From: Gossypium raimondii
Taxonomy: Eukaryota; Streptophyta; Magnoliopsida; Malvales; Malvaceae
Reading direction: 5' to 3'
Assembly: GCF_025698545.1 (NCBI RefSeq)
Contig: NC_068573.1
Location: forward strand, 11,679,874 to 11,743,873
Length of the DNA stretch: 64,000 bases
The notes under the pieces are model-generated. The model saw only the letters and a program-made list of their open reading frames with translations. It did no database searches and was not told where the DNA came from. Each line of letters starts with the position of its first letter. Position 1 is the first letter of the stretch. The translations under genes were made by a program, and so were the position numbers. Of the stretch, positions 36,203-45,479 are shown piece after piece.

Positions 36203-36430
36203 GTATCAAGCTTAGCCACAGGTGCAAAAGTCTCGAGGTAGTCTAATCCATACCTTTGACTGAAGCCTTTCACAACCAATCTTGCCTTCAACTTGTTTAA
36301 GCTACCATCAGCATTGTTTTTAACTCGATAGACCCATTTGACACCAATAATCTTCCAGTTTGCTGGTTTTTCAACTAGACTCCAAGTTTGATTTTTTTCA
36401 ATCATTCTGATTTCTTCAATCATTGCCTAC
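36203..36430 (-). pseudogene. Copia RT N-terminal part
   Basis: The segment reads AMIEEIRMIEKNQTWSLVEKP, IGVKWVYRVKNNADGSLNKL, KARLVVKGFSQRYGLDY and ETFAPVAKLDT, the conserved start of copia RT (VARLVAKGF... FAPVAR). It is cut by the 9-bp-flanked insert. One stop (WK*AM) at about 36424 separates it from the upstream integrase C-terminal region in the same frame. Confidence 0.88.
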
Positions 36431-37500
36431 TTCCAGCCCTCCTGGCTTTCTGCTTCTTCAAAGCTACTTGGTTCAACAATGGCCACTTGTGCTCTTTCAT
36501 AAACATCAATCAGTGATCGAGTGCCTCTGACTGGAACATCATCTACATCCATTTCAGATGTATTTTGATCATTTTCAACTTGGTCCAATGCCAGGTCTTC
36601 AGTTACTGCCTCTGGTTCAGCTTTCTCCCAATTCCAGCATGCTTTTTCATTGAATGCAACATCTCTGCTTACAAGTATCTTGTTTGTAGCAGGTTCTAGG
36701 ATTCTGTAGCCCTTTTTAACCATGCTATAGCCAATTAGAATCCCTGCTTGAGCCCTTTTATCTATCTTACCTCTCTTTGCAGCTAGAACTTGTGTATAGC
36801 ACAGGCAACCAAAAGTTCTGAGATGAGCCAGTGATGGCTTGAATCCAAACCATGCTTCAAATGGAGTCTTCTGAGCTAGGGCCTTGGTTGGGAGCCTATT
36901 TTGGAGGTATACTGCAGTGTTTACTACTTCAGCCAACAAAATTTTGGATAGATTCTTCTCAAACAGGAGGCATCTTGCCATGTTCATCAAACTTCTGTTT
37001 TTTCTTTCACTAACCCCATTCTGTTGAGGTGTATACATATTAGTCAGCTGATGTTTGATACCTGCTTCTTCACAGTAGGCTTAAAACTGACCTGAGGTAT
37101 ACTCAGTTCCATTGTCTGACCTCAGTGCTTTAAGCTTGCAACCAGACTCAGTTTCAATAGCAGCCTTAAACTTTAGGAACACAGATGCAACTTCTGATTT
37201 CTACTTTAGAAAATAAATCCAGTAGTATCTTGTAGAATCATCAATAAAGAGAATAAAATACCTGTTCCTTTTGAAAGACTCGGTCTTCATTGGTCCACAC
37301 ACATCAGTGTGCACAAGCTGCAACTTCTCTAATGCTCTCCATGTTGTGTTTGCAGGAAATGGCAACCTTGCTTGCTTTCCTTGCTGGCACACTTCACAGA
37401 TTTCATCACTTTTCACTGATTTGGTGAAGTTTTCAGCTAGCCCTTCATTGACCATCTGAGCTATCGATTTGTAGTTTGCATGTCCAAGCCTCTGGTGCTA
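36424..37500 (-). pseudogene. Copia GAG-pre-integrase and integrase, few stops
   Basis: The pre-integrase zinc part is visible as ICEVCQQGKQARLPF (37390), preceded by AHxNY-like HANYKSIAQM. The rve core is LQLVHTDVCGPMKTESF (D), LRSDNGTEYTSGQF (D, about 37110) and MYTPQQNGVSERKNRSLMNM (E, about 37000), followed by NRLPTKALAQKTPFEAWFG and LRTFGCLCY. This is a complete D-D-E set. Stops occur after FLK at 37201 and after GQF at about 37082. The C-terminal linker (36427-36700) is acidic. Its role is insertion of the cDNA into chromosomes. Confidence 0.9.
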
Positions 37501-38160
37501 GAGCCTGGAGTCATTAGTGGAGGCTATACAGGCTGAATGTAAGTCATTTGGCTAGTCTACTTCAAAATATTTGTCATTCATAGTGACTGTTATGAGGATT
37601 GATCCACTCGGGTAAAAAATTTGGCATTCTTTCTCCTTGAACACAACTGAGTAACCTTTCTCAAGTAATTGAGTTATACTGAGAAGGTTCCTATCAATTT
37701 CAGGTACCAAAAGTACATTTGAAATGATTTTGCTACCTGTAAGGGTACAAATCAGCACATCTCCTCTTTTTTCAGCATTTATGAACTGACCATTTCCAAT
37801 TTTCACCTTAGTTTTACATGTTTTGTCCAAGGTCTTGAAGATAGTTGCATTTGGTGACATGTGGTTTGTGCAGCCACTGTCTAGAAGCCAGCCCTTTGAA
37901 CCATTCTTTTGGTTTGCTGCACATGACACAGCAAAAACCTGTTCTTCTTGATCATTGATTTCTTCAGCCACTCGAGCTTCAGCCTTTCGTACTGAAATTG
38001 ATTCTGCCTTGGTTTGCTTCTGTTTTTGCAAACCTTTTCAACATGGCCCTTCTTCTTGTAGTGTTAGCATACTGCATCTGGTCTAAACCAGCATCTATCT
38101 TCTGGATGACCAGCCCTTTTACAATGTCTGTAGGGTTGATCACTGCTCCTAGCAGCATCA
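37501..38160 (-). pseudogene. Copia CCHC knuckle and aspartic protease
   Basis: Protease: GWLLDSGCTNHMSPN (active-site DSG, about 37860), IGNGQFINAEKRGDV and LSITQLLEKGYSVVF, all typical of copia. Upstream, CKRAGHPEDRC is a knuckle-like element and HYKKKGHVEKVC is a second, with its first Cys lost to a stop (C*HYKKKGH). Frames change near 38030. In intact elements the protease cleaves the single Gag-Pol polyprotein. Confidence 0.85.
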
Positions 38161-38875
38161 GGCTTGGGCCTATTTTTCCAGAACTTTTTGCCTTTATGAG
38201 CATTGATGCTCGAGGCTTATTTAGTTTTGGCTTGAAAAGCCCCTTCCTAGTGCTCCTCTTGTCTACTGGCTCTTCTTTGCTCTTGTACATACAAGGCATT
38301 GATTAGCTCAGTTAAGGAGATAGTTGTCAAGTCCCTTGAGTCTTCGAGGGATGAAATTTTGGCTTCATACCTCTCTGGTAAAGTGGACATGACTTTCTCA
38401 ACTATTCTAGCTTCACTGAATTGCTCTCCAAGGAGCCTTATGCTGTTTACTGCAGCCATAATTTGGTCTGAATACTGCTTGACAGTTTCTTCCTCTTCAT
38501 TTTAAGATTTTCGAAATCCTTTCTTAAGTTTAGTAGCTGTTGTTGCCTTATTCTTTCAGTTCCTTGAAGCTCTTCTTTAAGTTTATCCCAAGCCTCCTTT
38601 GGTGTCTCACAGGCCATGATCCTCATGAAGATCACATCTGTCACACAATTTTGTATGCATGACATGGCCTCGTGCCTTTTTGTTCTTTCATCAGTGTGTT
38701 GCCTTATTTGAGCAACTGTTGGATTAGCTCAAAGAGGTGCTGGCTCAGCATCTGAGTTAACTACTTCCCATAGGTCGAATGCCTGCAAGTAAGTCCTCAT
38801 CTTAACTGCCCAAATGTTGAAGCCCTCTCCATTGAAGACAGGTGGTGAAGTTGGTGAAAAACCTGATGAAGCCAT
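38161..38875 (-). pseudogene. Copia gag (DUF4219/UBN2), frameshifted
   Basis: It starts at ATG 38875 (minus) with MASSGFSPTSPPVFNGEGF and NIWAVKMRTYLQAFDLWE, the copia gag opening. It continues with HEAMSCIQNCVTDVIF, CETPKEAWDKLKEELQG, QQLLNLRKDFENLKMK and, after a one-base frame change near 38500, IVEKVMSTLPERYEAKISSL. One stop follows EPAPL near 38730. It encodes the particle protein of the element. Confidence 0.88.
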
Positions 38876-38913
38876 GGTGCCTCTTGTTGAGTTATAACAG
38901 GTCCTCTAAGAAT

Positions 38914-38931
38914 GTGGCTCTAGATACTAAT
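38914..38931 (-). other. Primer-binding site of the copia element
   Basis: On the minus strand, directly after the 5' LTR, the sequence ATTAGTATCTAGAGCCAC resembles TTGGTATCAGAGCC with one extra base and two changes. This is the initiator Met tRNA primer site expected between LTR and gag. Confidence 0.7.
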
Positions 38932-39416
38932 TGTTAGAGCTGAGAGCAACTAACAGCAAGGTTCAACAAGAAACTTGCTAAACAAGAATCGAGACTTCAT
39001 GCGTAAACAAAGCGAAAATCAAAACAAATTTTAAAGCAAAGTTAAAATAGAGAGCATATGGATGAAATCTTGATGAATTCATTCAAAAAAGAAAATGGCA
39101 CCAAGCCAATACATAAAACCAAGCTCACGACTTGTCAAAACAAGAGGTTAACGTAATCACAACCTACCACCACTAAATAGCTTAGTAACTTGAGCTAATT
39201 AACTTGTACAAATGAACAAAGTCGATTAATCACTCAATCACCATCAATTTTACATCAAGTATAAACCTAACATAGTTAAGATTGAACTAAGTTACATTGC
39301 ATCAACTTAAAATACAAAATGAAACAAAAACATGCTTGCTGGCTTGATGAACTAGCAGCTTCTGCATGTGATTGCCTCGACTGTCTTGGTTGCTGCATGC
39401 TGACCATGCTTCAACA
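38932..39416 (-). repeat. 5' LTR of the copia element
   Basis: This direct repeat of 33639-34127 starts (plus strand) TGTTAGAGCTGAGAGCAAC and ends ATGCTTCAACA. Because the element runs on the minus strand this is the promoter-bearing 5' LTR. It points toward TOM20's 3' end. Confidence 0.9.
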
Positions 39417-39421
39417 GAATC
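39417..39421. repeat. TSD copy, right of copia element
   Basis: GAATC, identical to 33634-33638. Confidence 0.88.
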
Positions 39422-39529
39422 TATACTTTTTGTTTTTGTTCAATTTTGTCGATAGGAAAAAGTGATTCCTTTTATAAAAAAAAAACAACCCCAATATTAG
39501 AAGGATCTTTGGATTGAATTGAGAAGGGT

Positions 39530-40110
39530 AGATATACATTTTGGTCCCTGAATTTGGCTTTAAGATCTAAATTGGTACTTTAAGTATATATATATTTTTG
39601 GGTTCAATTAGGTGCTTGAATTTGGCACCTAAAGTTTAATTTGGTCCAATTAGGGATATGAACTTGGCATTTATGGTTTAAATTGGTAATTGAACTTGGC
39701 TTTTTGGTCCAAACTAATAGTTACAATAAATGATTTATTTGAATCAATTTGAACTATGTAGCCAATTTTTCATGCATATATCTGAACCAAAAAGCCAAGT
39801 TTAAGTACTTAATTTGACAAAAAAAAAAAGAGTTTTGGGTACCTAATTGAGTCTTAGGGCAAGTTTAGGTACCTAGTTGAATTTGGCTTTAAGGTTTAAT
39901 TTGATATTTAAAGTTTAATTTGGTCTAAATACGTACATAAACTTGGCTTTCTGGTCCAAACTAGTGTTTGAACCAATTTGAACTGTGTAACTAGTTAGTA
40001 AGCATATGTTTAAACCGAAAAGCCAAGTTTAGGTAACTTAATTTGACAAAAAAAGAAAAAAGAAAAAAAAGAGTTTAGATATCAAATTGAATCTTGAGGT
40101 CAGATAACTA
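39530..40110. repeat. Diverged duplicated repeat upstream of the YrdC-type gene
   Basis: A unit with TTGGTCC...AAACT, then GAACCAATTTGAACT-like and AAAAGCCAAGTTTA, occurs at about 39700-39830 and again at about 39945-40070 (spacing about 240 bp). Shorter TAATTTGGTAC/GAATTTGGC phrases recur throughout 39540-39910. A-rich runs of 9-12 A follow each unit. No coding potential. Confidence 0.5.
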
Positions 40111-40580
40111 ATTGGACAATAAAAAAAAAACCTAGAGATACAAATTTAAACCTTGAAATCAAATTGTTTTTAAAGGATGGAATTTAACCAGATTTTTAGA
40201 TAATTGAAGGATTAAGGATGAGAATGGAGGCTGCTTAAGGATAAGAGTGGGTAGTGCGAATTTAATATTTGTGGTTTAGATATTGGAGTGGATACATTTA
40301 CTTTTTAAACAATGAATCAAATTAAGAGCTGATAATTTCTTTAGGTGGATTTGGATGGAAAACAACCGCCATACGGGCCTAAGATAATTTTAATAGAAGT
40401 TGGGCCTATATTGTGGAAATAAATAAATAAATCGAAATTTCTTGCTGCTTCCGCTCATACTTGGCTGATCTCTAAAAAATGTGAACAAAAAACAGTTGAT
40501 TCATCGTCATTCTTAACTGCTTTTTGAAACCTCTTCCCAATTCCAGATAAAGCTAAAGCATTCATTCGAGCCTCCTTCAA

Positions 40581-43500
40581 ATGGCGGGAACGAAACTGTT
40601 CCCTACCCAATCCACTCACTCCCTTTCCTTTCGCCACTTTTTCGCACTCGCTCCGCCGCTTGCGGTGTCGTATCCCACCCGTGTCCGCCTCGACTGTGCT
40701 AAACTCAGTAGGCTTCGCGTCTTAGCTATGGCGGCTAAAAAGAGTCCGAAGCGTCTCAAGTACTCTACTCCTCGCGTTCCCAAGGTCTAATTTCTTCTCA
40801 AATTATTCATGTTTGTGATCTGTAAAAAACTTAAGTGAAAAAGAAAGTTGAAGTAACTGAAATTGACAGATAGATGATTTGGTTTACGTGGAAGTCGATC
40901 CTTCGGGAACTGAAAACTGGAAACTTGAACCTGTAATTGAACTTTTAAACCAAGGAGCTGTTGGTGTTATTCCTACTGATACCGTGTAAGAGCTATCAAA
41001 ATTACTTCTTTTATTATTTCTTTTACTTTTATTTTTGGTTTCTAGAAGCGAAAACCATGTTTCGATTTAAAAAATATAATGAAAACATCAAAATTTAGTG
41101 TTCTGTTAAAAGGAAAATTTTGCATCATTTATTTTTGACTGAAATGATTAGTACATTTGAACGTGTTGCAGTTAGTACTTTTAGGTTTGATTGTTTTTTT
41201 AGTTGAAGCAATTAACACAATGTGAAAAATTAAGGGTCAAAACAGGGCCTTACAACGTCCTTTTGAAATTTCTTAATATCAATTTAATGTTCCTTTGTTC
41301 ATATGTAGGTATGCTATAGTTTGTCATTTGAAAAGCCATTCAGCTATTGAACGTCTTCGAAGGTAGGTTACAGGTAGCAATTTTCCTTTTTATTTTTATT
41401 TTTTTATACTAATTTTATAGGTTTAAACCTTTATCTGAGTTCAATCTTTAGCTGATAAAAGCTGTTGTATATTCTCCCATTGCAGAATAAAAAACATTGA
41501 ACCTTCCAAGGTAAATTTCAATACCTATCAAACTTGATGCTAACATTGCTTTTGGGCACTTTTTTCCAAACTATAAGCGAAGTATCAAAATTTTCCATGC
41601 ATCTATTTTTTCTTTTTCATGTCCTTTTTGCTGATTATGGCTTTGTGCAGCCACTTAGTATTTTATGCCGCTCTCTTCGAGACATTGACAATTATACGAC
41701 GGGGTTCCCTCGTGGTGATGGCCAAGGTCATGCGAATATTTTTCGAGCTGTTAAGCATTGCTTGCCTGGGCCTGTAAGAATGTTCTTTGTCTTATTCTTG
41801 TTGTTATTATTGTTAGCGGAAGGAACCTTAAGTACCCATTGGTGGCATAACAGAGCCAGAATAGAAGGAATGCTTTGTTATTTATTGTTAAGATGAGGTG
41901 TAGGATCCACTTATAGTGGTTTCTTTGCAGAAATTCTTCTTGTTCTGCACTTAGTCTTAATGGCTTTAATGTTTATTATCTTCCTGCTTCCCCATGGTTG
42001 GCTAATCAATGAACACATCATAGTGGGATTTCAAACATGATGAACTCTTATTAACCTATGACCTTTTTGGCTAAATATGTTCTCCTTGCGTGTCTGATTG
42101 TTAGATTGCTGGGTCATGAAGTGGAATATTTGGTGGGAAATAGGTTCCACAATTTATTTTGAATATATTTTTAACTTGTAACAAAATTCCTGTGGAAACA
42201 GTATACTTTCATCTTAACTGCAAGCAAAGAGTTGCCAAAACAATGTGTGAGGTATGGCACAACTACAGCAAAATATGCTGCAAGGAAAAATGTAGGTGTT
42301 CGTATGCCCTATGATGCTATATGTCAAGCAATATTAGAAAAGATGGATGCACCTTTAATATCCACAAGGTTGGTATACTGAAGCTGCAAACATTAATAGG
42401 CCAGTGGATAAACCAAACTAATTATATGGCTCCTGCTTTTTATTCTCTATGTTCTTTATGATTTTATACTTAATGTCTTGTTCCCTTTTGCTAGTGTCAA
42501 GTGGCCAAAAGAAAATGAGTGGATGATAGATCCGGTTGTGATAGCTGATATATATGGAGCAGAGGTATGAACTTTGCCTGGTTCAATTTATTTTACAAGG
42601 TTAAAATTTCACCTTGAGCTATGGCAGTATCTAGTACTTTCCAGACAAATTATGCTCGGAGAGCAGTAAACTTTCTTGGATCCCTCTTTAATGAACCACC
42701 TAGAATGTTGTACTTTTGATTTTAATATCAAGTTCATATGTCTATGTCATGCAAATATAATTTGGAGAAGTGGAAATAGAATGGAGCGAGTTAAATTATA
42801 TATTTTGTTTCATAGCACTTGTTGCTTACACCTTATCTGCGGCTACTCAACATTTTACCCTCCAACTCTTTTGGTTGGAAAGTAGAATGAATAGTTAAGA
42901 GCTGTATTTGAGGCTTCCATCAGTACTATTCTAAATCGTGTTTTCCTCACAATTGAGCTGTATTTCTACTTTAGGGTCTTGATTTTGTCGTTGATGGTGG
43001 CATAAGAGTTGCTGATCCTTCTACTGTTGTTGACATGACTAGGGCTTCTCCCAAAATTATACGGCTTGGAAAGGTATAACTGAGTATTCCTGAGTCAAGT
43101 AAGATGAAAGAATTGGACCATGTTATCTTTCTATAACCTAAAATATCCTGCTTTTGTTACAAATATAGTTCTTTTTTAACAGTGACCTAGTTATTACCAG
43201 AGCTTTGTGTGGTATCTTAGAATTTTATGAGTAGGGAGGACAACAGGTTGGACATTTGTAAAATCTAACTTGGAATCCACAAATTTGCTTTAAAATTTGA
43301 ATCCATTTATTATTTGAACTGAAGCCAAGTATCCCCATCTAAATCCTAATTAATTAAATTATCTGCCAGATATCCAAATCCGAATTTAATAAGTCTAAAA
43401 ACTTTTAAAATAAAACTTAAAAAAGTAAAGTGGATATTGGATTTGGATATCCGAGTCAGAATTTATTACCCTATAAAATAAAGCGGATTTGGATAGCAAA

Positions 43501-43956
43501 GTAAAACAGATTCGGATAATGGATAGATAAATCCGAATATGTTATCCACAAAAGTAAAGCAGATTTGGATAACGGATATCCGAGGGCTAATATTTGTATT
43601 TGCTCGGAATCTGCTACTACCAATAATTAGAATATATGAATCTAAAAATTATCCTAATAAGTAATATTTAAATCTGAAAAAAGCAATTTAAATATTTACA
43701 AATATCTGGATCCGCACTATCTATTGCCCACCCTATTCATGAGTAACTTGGTGAAAAAGGAAGGGATGCAACACTTGTATTTAAGAGGGAATCAAGAAAC
43801 TATTTGTGCAATGTTGTCAACACTTCTATCTGAATCTGATGGCTTGCCCCATTTGTTATATGTATGATGCAGGGACCCAAATTGCACTGGATGGCATCAG
43901 AAGATGATAACGAATCTGCTGTCTATGCAGACGAGCTCATTCCATCAGCCACTTAA
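40581..43956 (+). CDS. Sua5/YciO/YrdC-type threonylcarbamoyl-AMP synthase, probably organellar
   Basis: The family makes threonylcarbamoyl-AMP from Thr, bicarbonate and ATP, the first step of tRNA t6A37 modification. Nine exons with GT-AG borders: 40581-40784, 40870-40985, 41309-41362, 41486-41510, 41651-41773, 42202-42368, 42495-42564, 42975-43073 and 43873-43956; 942 nt, 313 residues. Visible motifs are NQGAVGVIPTDTVYAIVCHL (substrate pocket), RLRRIKNIEPSKPLSILC (K-x-R...SKPLS signature), HCLPGPYTFIL, VGVRMPYDAICQAIL and PLISTS. No C-terminal SUA5 domain is present. The first 50 residues are rich in Ser, Arg and hydrophobics without acidic residues, like a plastid or mitochondrial transit peptide. 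A second in-frame ATG at 40728 (Met50) could start a shorter form. The gene appears intact. It resembles the plant YrdC-domain family, but I cannot assign a specific orthologue. Confidence 0.93.
43232..43735. mobile_element. hAT-like MITE in intron 8 of the YrdC-type gene
   Basis: The 504-bp block starts TAGGGAGGACAACAG. Its other end, read on the opposite strand, starts TAGGGTGGGCAATAG, an imperfect terminal inverted repeat. Flanking 8-mers are TTTATGAG (43224-43231) and TTCATGAG (43736-43743), 7 of 8 identical, the TSD length of hAT elements. The interior is full of GGATATCC/ATCCGAAT phrases and has no ORF. It sits between the splice donor at 43074 and the acceptor at 43872 and leaves both intact. 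Confidence 0.7.
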
Positions 43957-44216
43957 GATTCTTTCTCTTTGTAAGCTTACAGCACATGAGGCCCATGGTT
44001 CTTTCGGATTCAAGGTCGAATCAGTTCACCTCCACAAAAGAGATCAACATCAATGTTTATCTATAGTAACTGAGTTCAAGCAAAGGTATTGTATTTTGTA
44101 TAGCTCTTCCAACTTTCATGTTAACTCCTATTATTATTATTGTTATTATTTTGACAAAAGCTCTTATGATTATTGTTAGAAAGGGATGGGTTTATAGGAT
44201 TTGAACTTTGATTTTA

Positions 44217-44630
44217 GGGTGTGCTTGGTTGGGTGAAAAAATGGAAGGATGGGAGAAGGGAGTGAAAAAATGGAAAAAAAATTTGTGTGGACTTGGTTGG
44301 GAAGAAAAGTTAGAGGAAAGAAAATAGGAGGGATGACCATTTTCCATCTTAATGTATAAAAATCAATCCTTCCAAATTAGAATGATGAGAGGAAAGAAAA
44401 TGAGAGAGATGTGCATGCTAGTTCAAAATTATGTAGTTTTCAAATGTTTTTTTTTCCTTTCATTCTATTTTTTAACTCTACTAAGCAATGGATGAAATTT
44501 TTTTCTATTTTTCTATCTCTTGTACCAAGCACATCCTTGGAAAGAAAATTTATGTTTTCTATCCTTCTAGTGTTCTACCCCTTTAATTTTCCATCACTCC
44601 AGTTTTCTTTTTACTCTACCAAACAAAACC
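44217..44630. mobile_element. Tourist-like (PIF/Harbinger) MITE downstream of the YrdC-type gene
   Basis: The 414-bp block is flanked by TTA (44214-44216 and 44631-44633), the PIF/Harbinger TSD. The left end GGGTGTGCTTGGTTGGG and the right end (other strand) GGTTTTGTTTGGTAGAG form an imperfect inverted repeat of the Tourist style. A further copy of the left-end motif, inverted (ACCAAGCACATCC), lies at about 44526-44538 inside. No coding capacity. Confidence 0.62.
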
Positions 44631-44775
44631 TTAGTGTCAAGATACAACGACTTTGCTACTCTAACCATGGCTGTTGAAGCTCTTATTAACCATTTTTTTT
44701 ATATCTTTTAGCTACTATTTGGTGGTTATTTTAATTGAAATTTAATTGTTACAATTTAATCGTCATTTATTATTC

Positions 44776-44900
44776 TTAATTTTATATTTTATAACCGTTA
44801 ATTGAACTCCAATTAATACATTTATTTTAATTTTATATTTTATAACCTGGGATTTGAACCCAGGCTTTGATAATCTAACCCAAGCGCTTAATGCATGAAA
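44776..44900 (-). repeat. tRNA-like / SINE-like remnant
   Basis: On the minus strand TAAGCGCTTGGGTTAGATTATCAAAG is followed by CCTGGGTTCAAATCCCAGG. The latter has a perfect T-arm-like stem and a B-box (GGTTCAAATCC). No acceptor stem or canonical anticodon arm can be folded around it, so I do not call a tRNA. A GGTTATAAAATATAAAATTA phrase follows twice (44776-44797 and 44829-44850 on the plus strand), as in tRNA-derived SINE bodies. Confidence 0.3.
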
Positions 44901-45479
44901 ACATGACCGAAGAACATGTCTGGTACCTTCCATATTGTCATCACAAAAAGGCGCAAGTAAAATTACCAGTTAACCGTCTTCTTCTGTGTCTTTCAAAGTT
45001 TCTGAGCAGTTTGTTACTAAAGACTAGCCAAAGAAGAGCTCTTAATCTGTTGTGGTCTTTAAAAGTGTATTTATTTTATAGAAAATTATTTACGAAAAAT
45101 GGTTTTTTTTTTATATTTTTCTGTATATGTTTTATAGGAAATCGTTTGGTCAATGAAACGGAAAGTAAACCATTTTTCTTAGAAATTGCCTCTTTTTTAA
45201 AAGTATAGCTTCATTTTTGAAAAATAATTATTTTATGATTAATTTGATTTTTATTAAAAAACCAACTTGAATAAGTCTAATATTATTATATTAATAATAA
45301 TGTTTTAAATTTTTAAGGAGAAAACAGGTTCATAAGAATCTACACTGCAGCTACATTATTAACACGTAGCATGAACTTAAAATTCCCTGTCTTTCTGCAT
45401 TAGGTGGTTCTTAAAAAACTCAAATCTTCATTCGATCTGATCACCTAGTCTCCTCGTATAGCTCAGCAGATAGTCTCCT

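Larger units (their letters stand above)
33639..39416 (-). mobile_element. Ty1/copia retrotransposon, nearly full length, antisense to flanking genes
   Basis: A 5778-bp element with two LTRs (33639-34127 and 38932-39416), TG...CA ends and a perfect 5-bp TSD (GAATC). Coding order on the minus strand is gag, protease, integrase, RT, RNase H, which is the copia order. The two LTRs are very similar by eye, differing by scattered substitutions and small indels, which suggests a fairly young insertion. The pol frame carries a few stops and a 796-bp foreign insert (35407-36202). The element lies between TOM20 and the YrdC-type gene, both transcribed on the plus strand. Confidence 0.92.

Noticed and set aside
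36427..37038. Intact stand-alone integrase gene
   Set aside because: It is part of the copia polyprotein, bounded by stops, within TSD-flanked LTRs.
41534..41896. 120-codon ORF as an independent gene
   Set aside because: It contains exon 5 of the YrdC-type gene (PLSILCRSLRDID...) read through both flanking introns.
43074..43872. Extra exon in the long last intron of the YrdC-type gene
   Set aside because: The intron length is explained by the MITE at 43232-43735, and joining exons 8 and 9 directly keeps the frame and family sequence.
44845..44890. tRNA gene
   Set aside because: Only the T-arm/B-box portion is convincing; no acceptor stem or anticodon arm folds around it.
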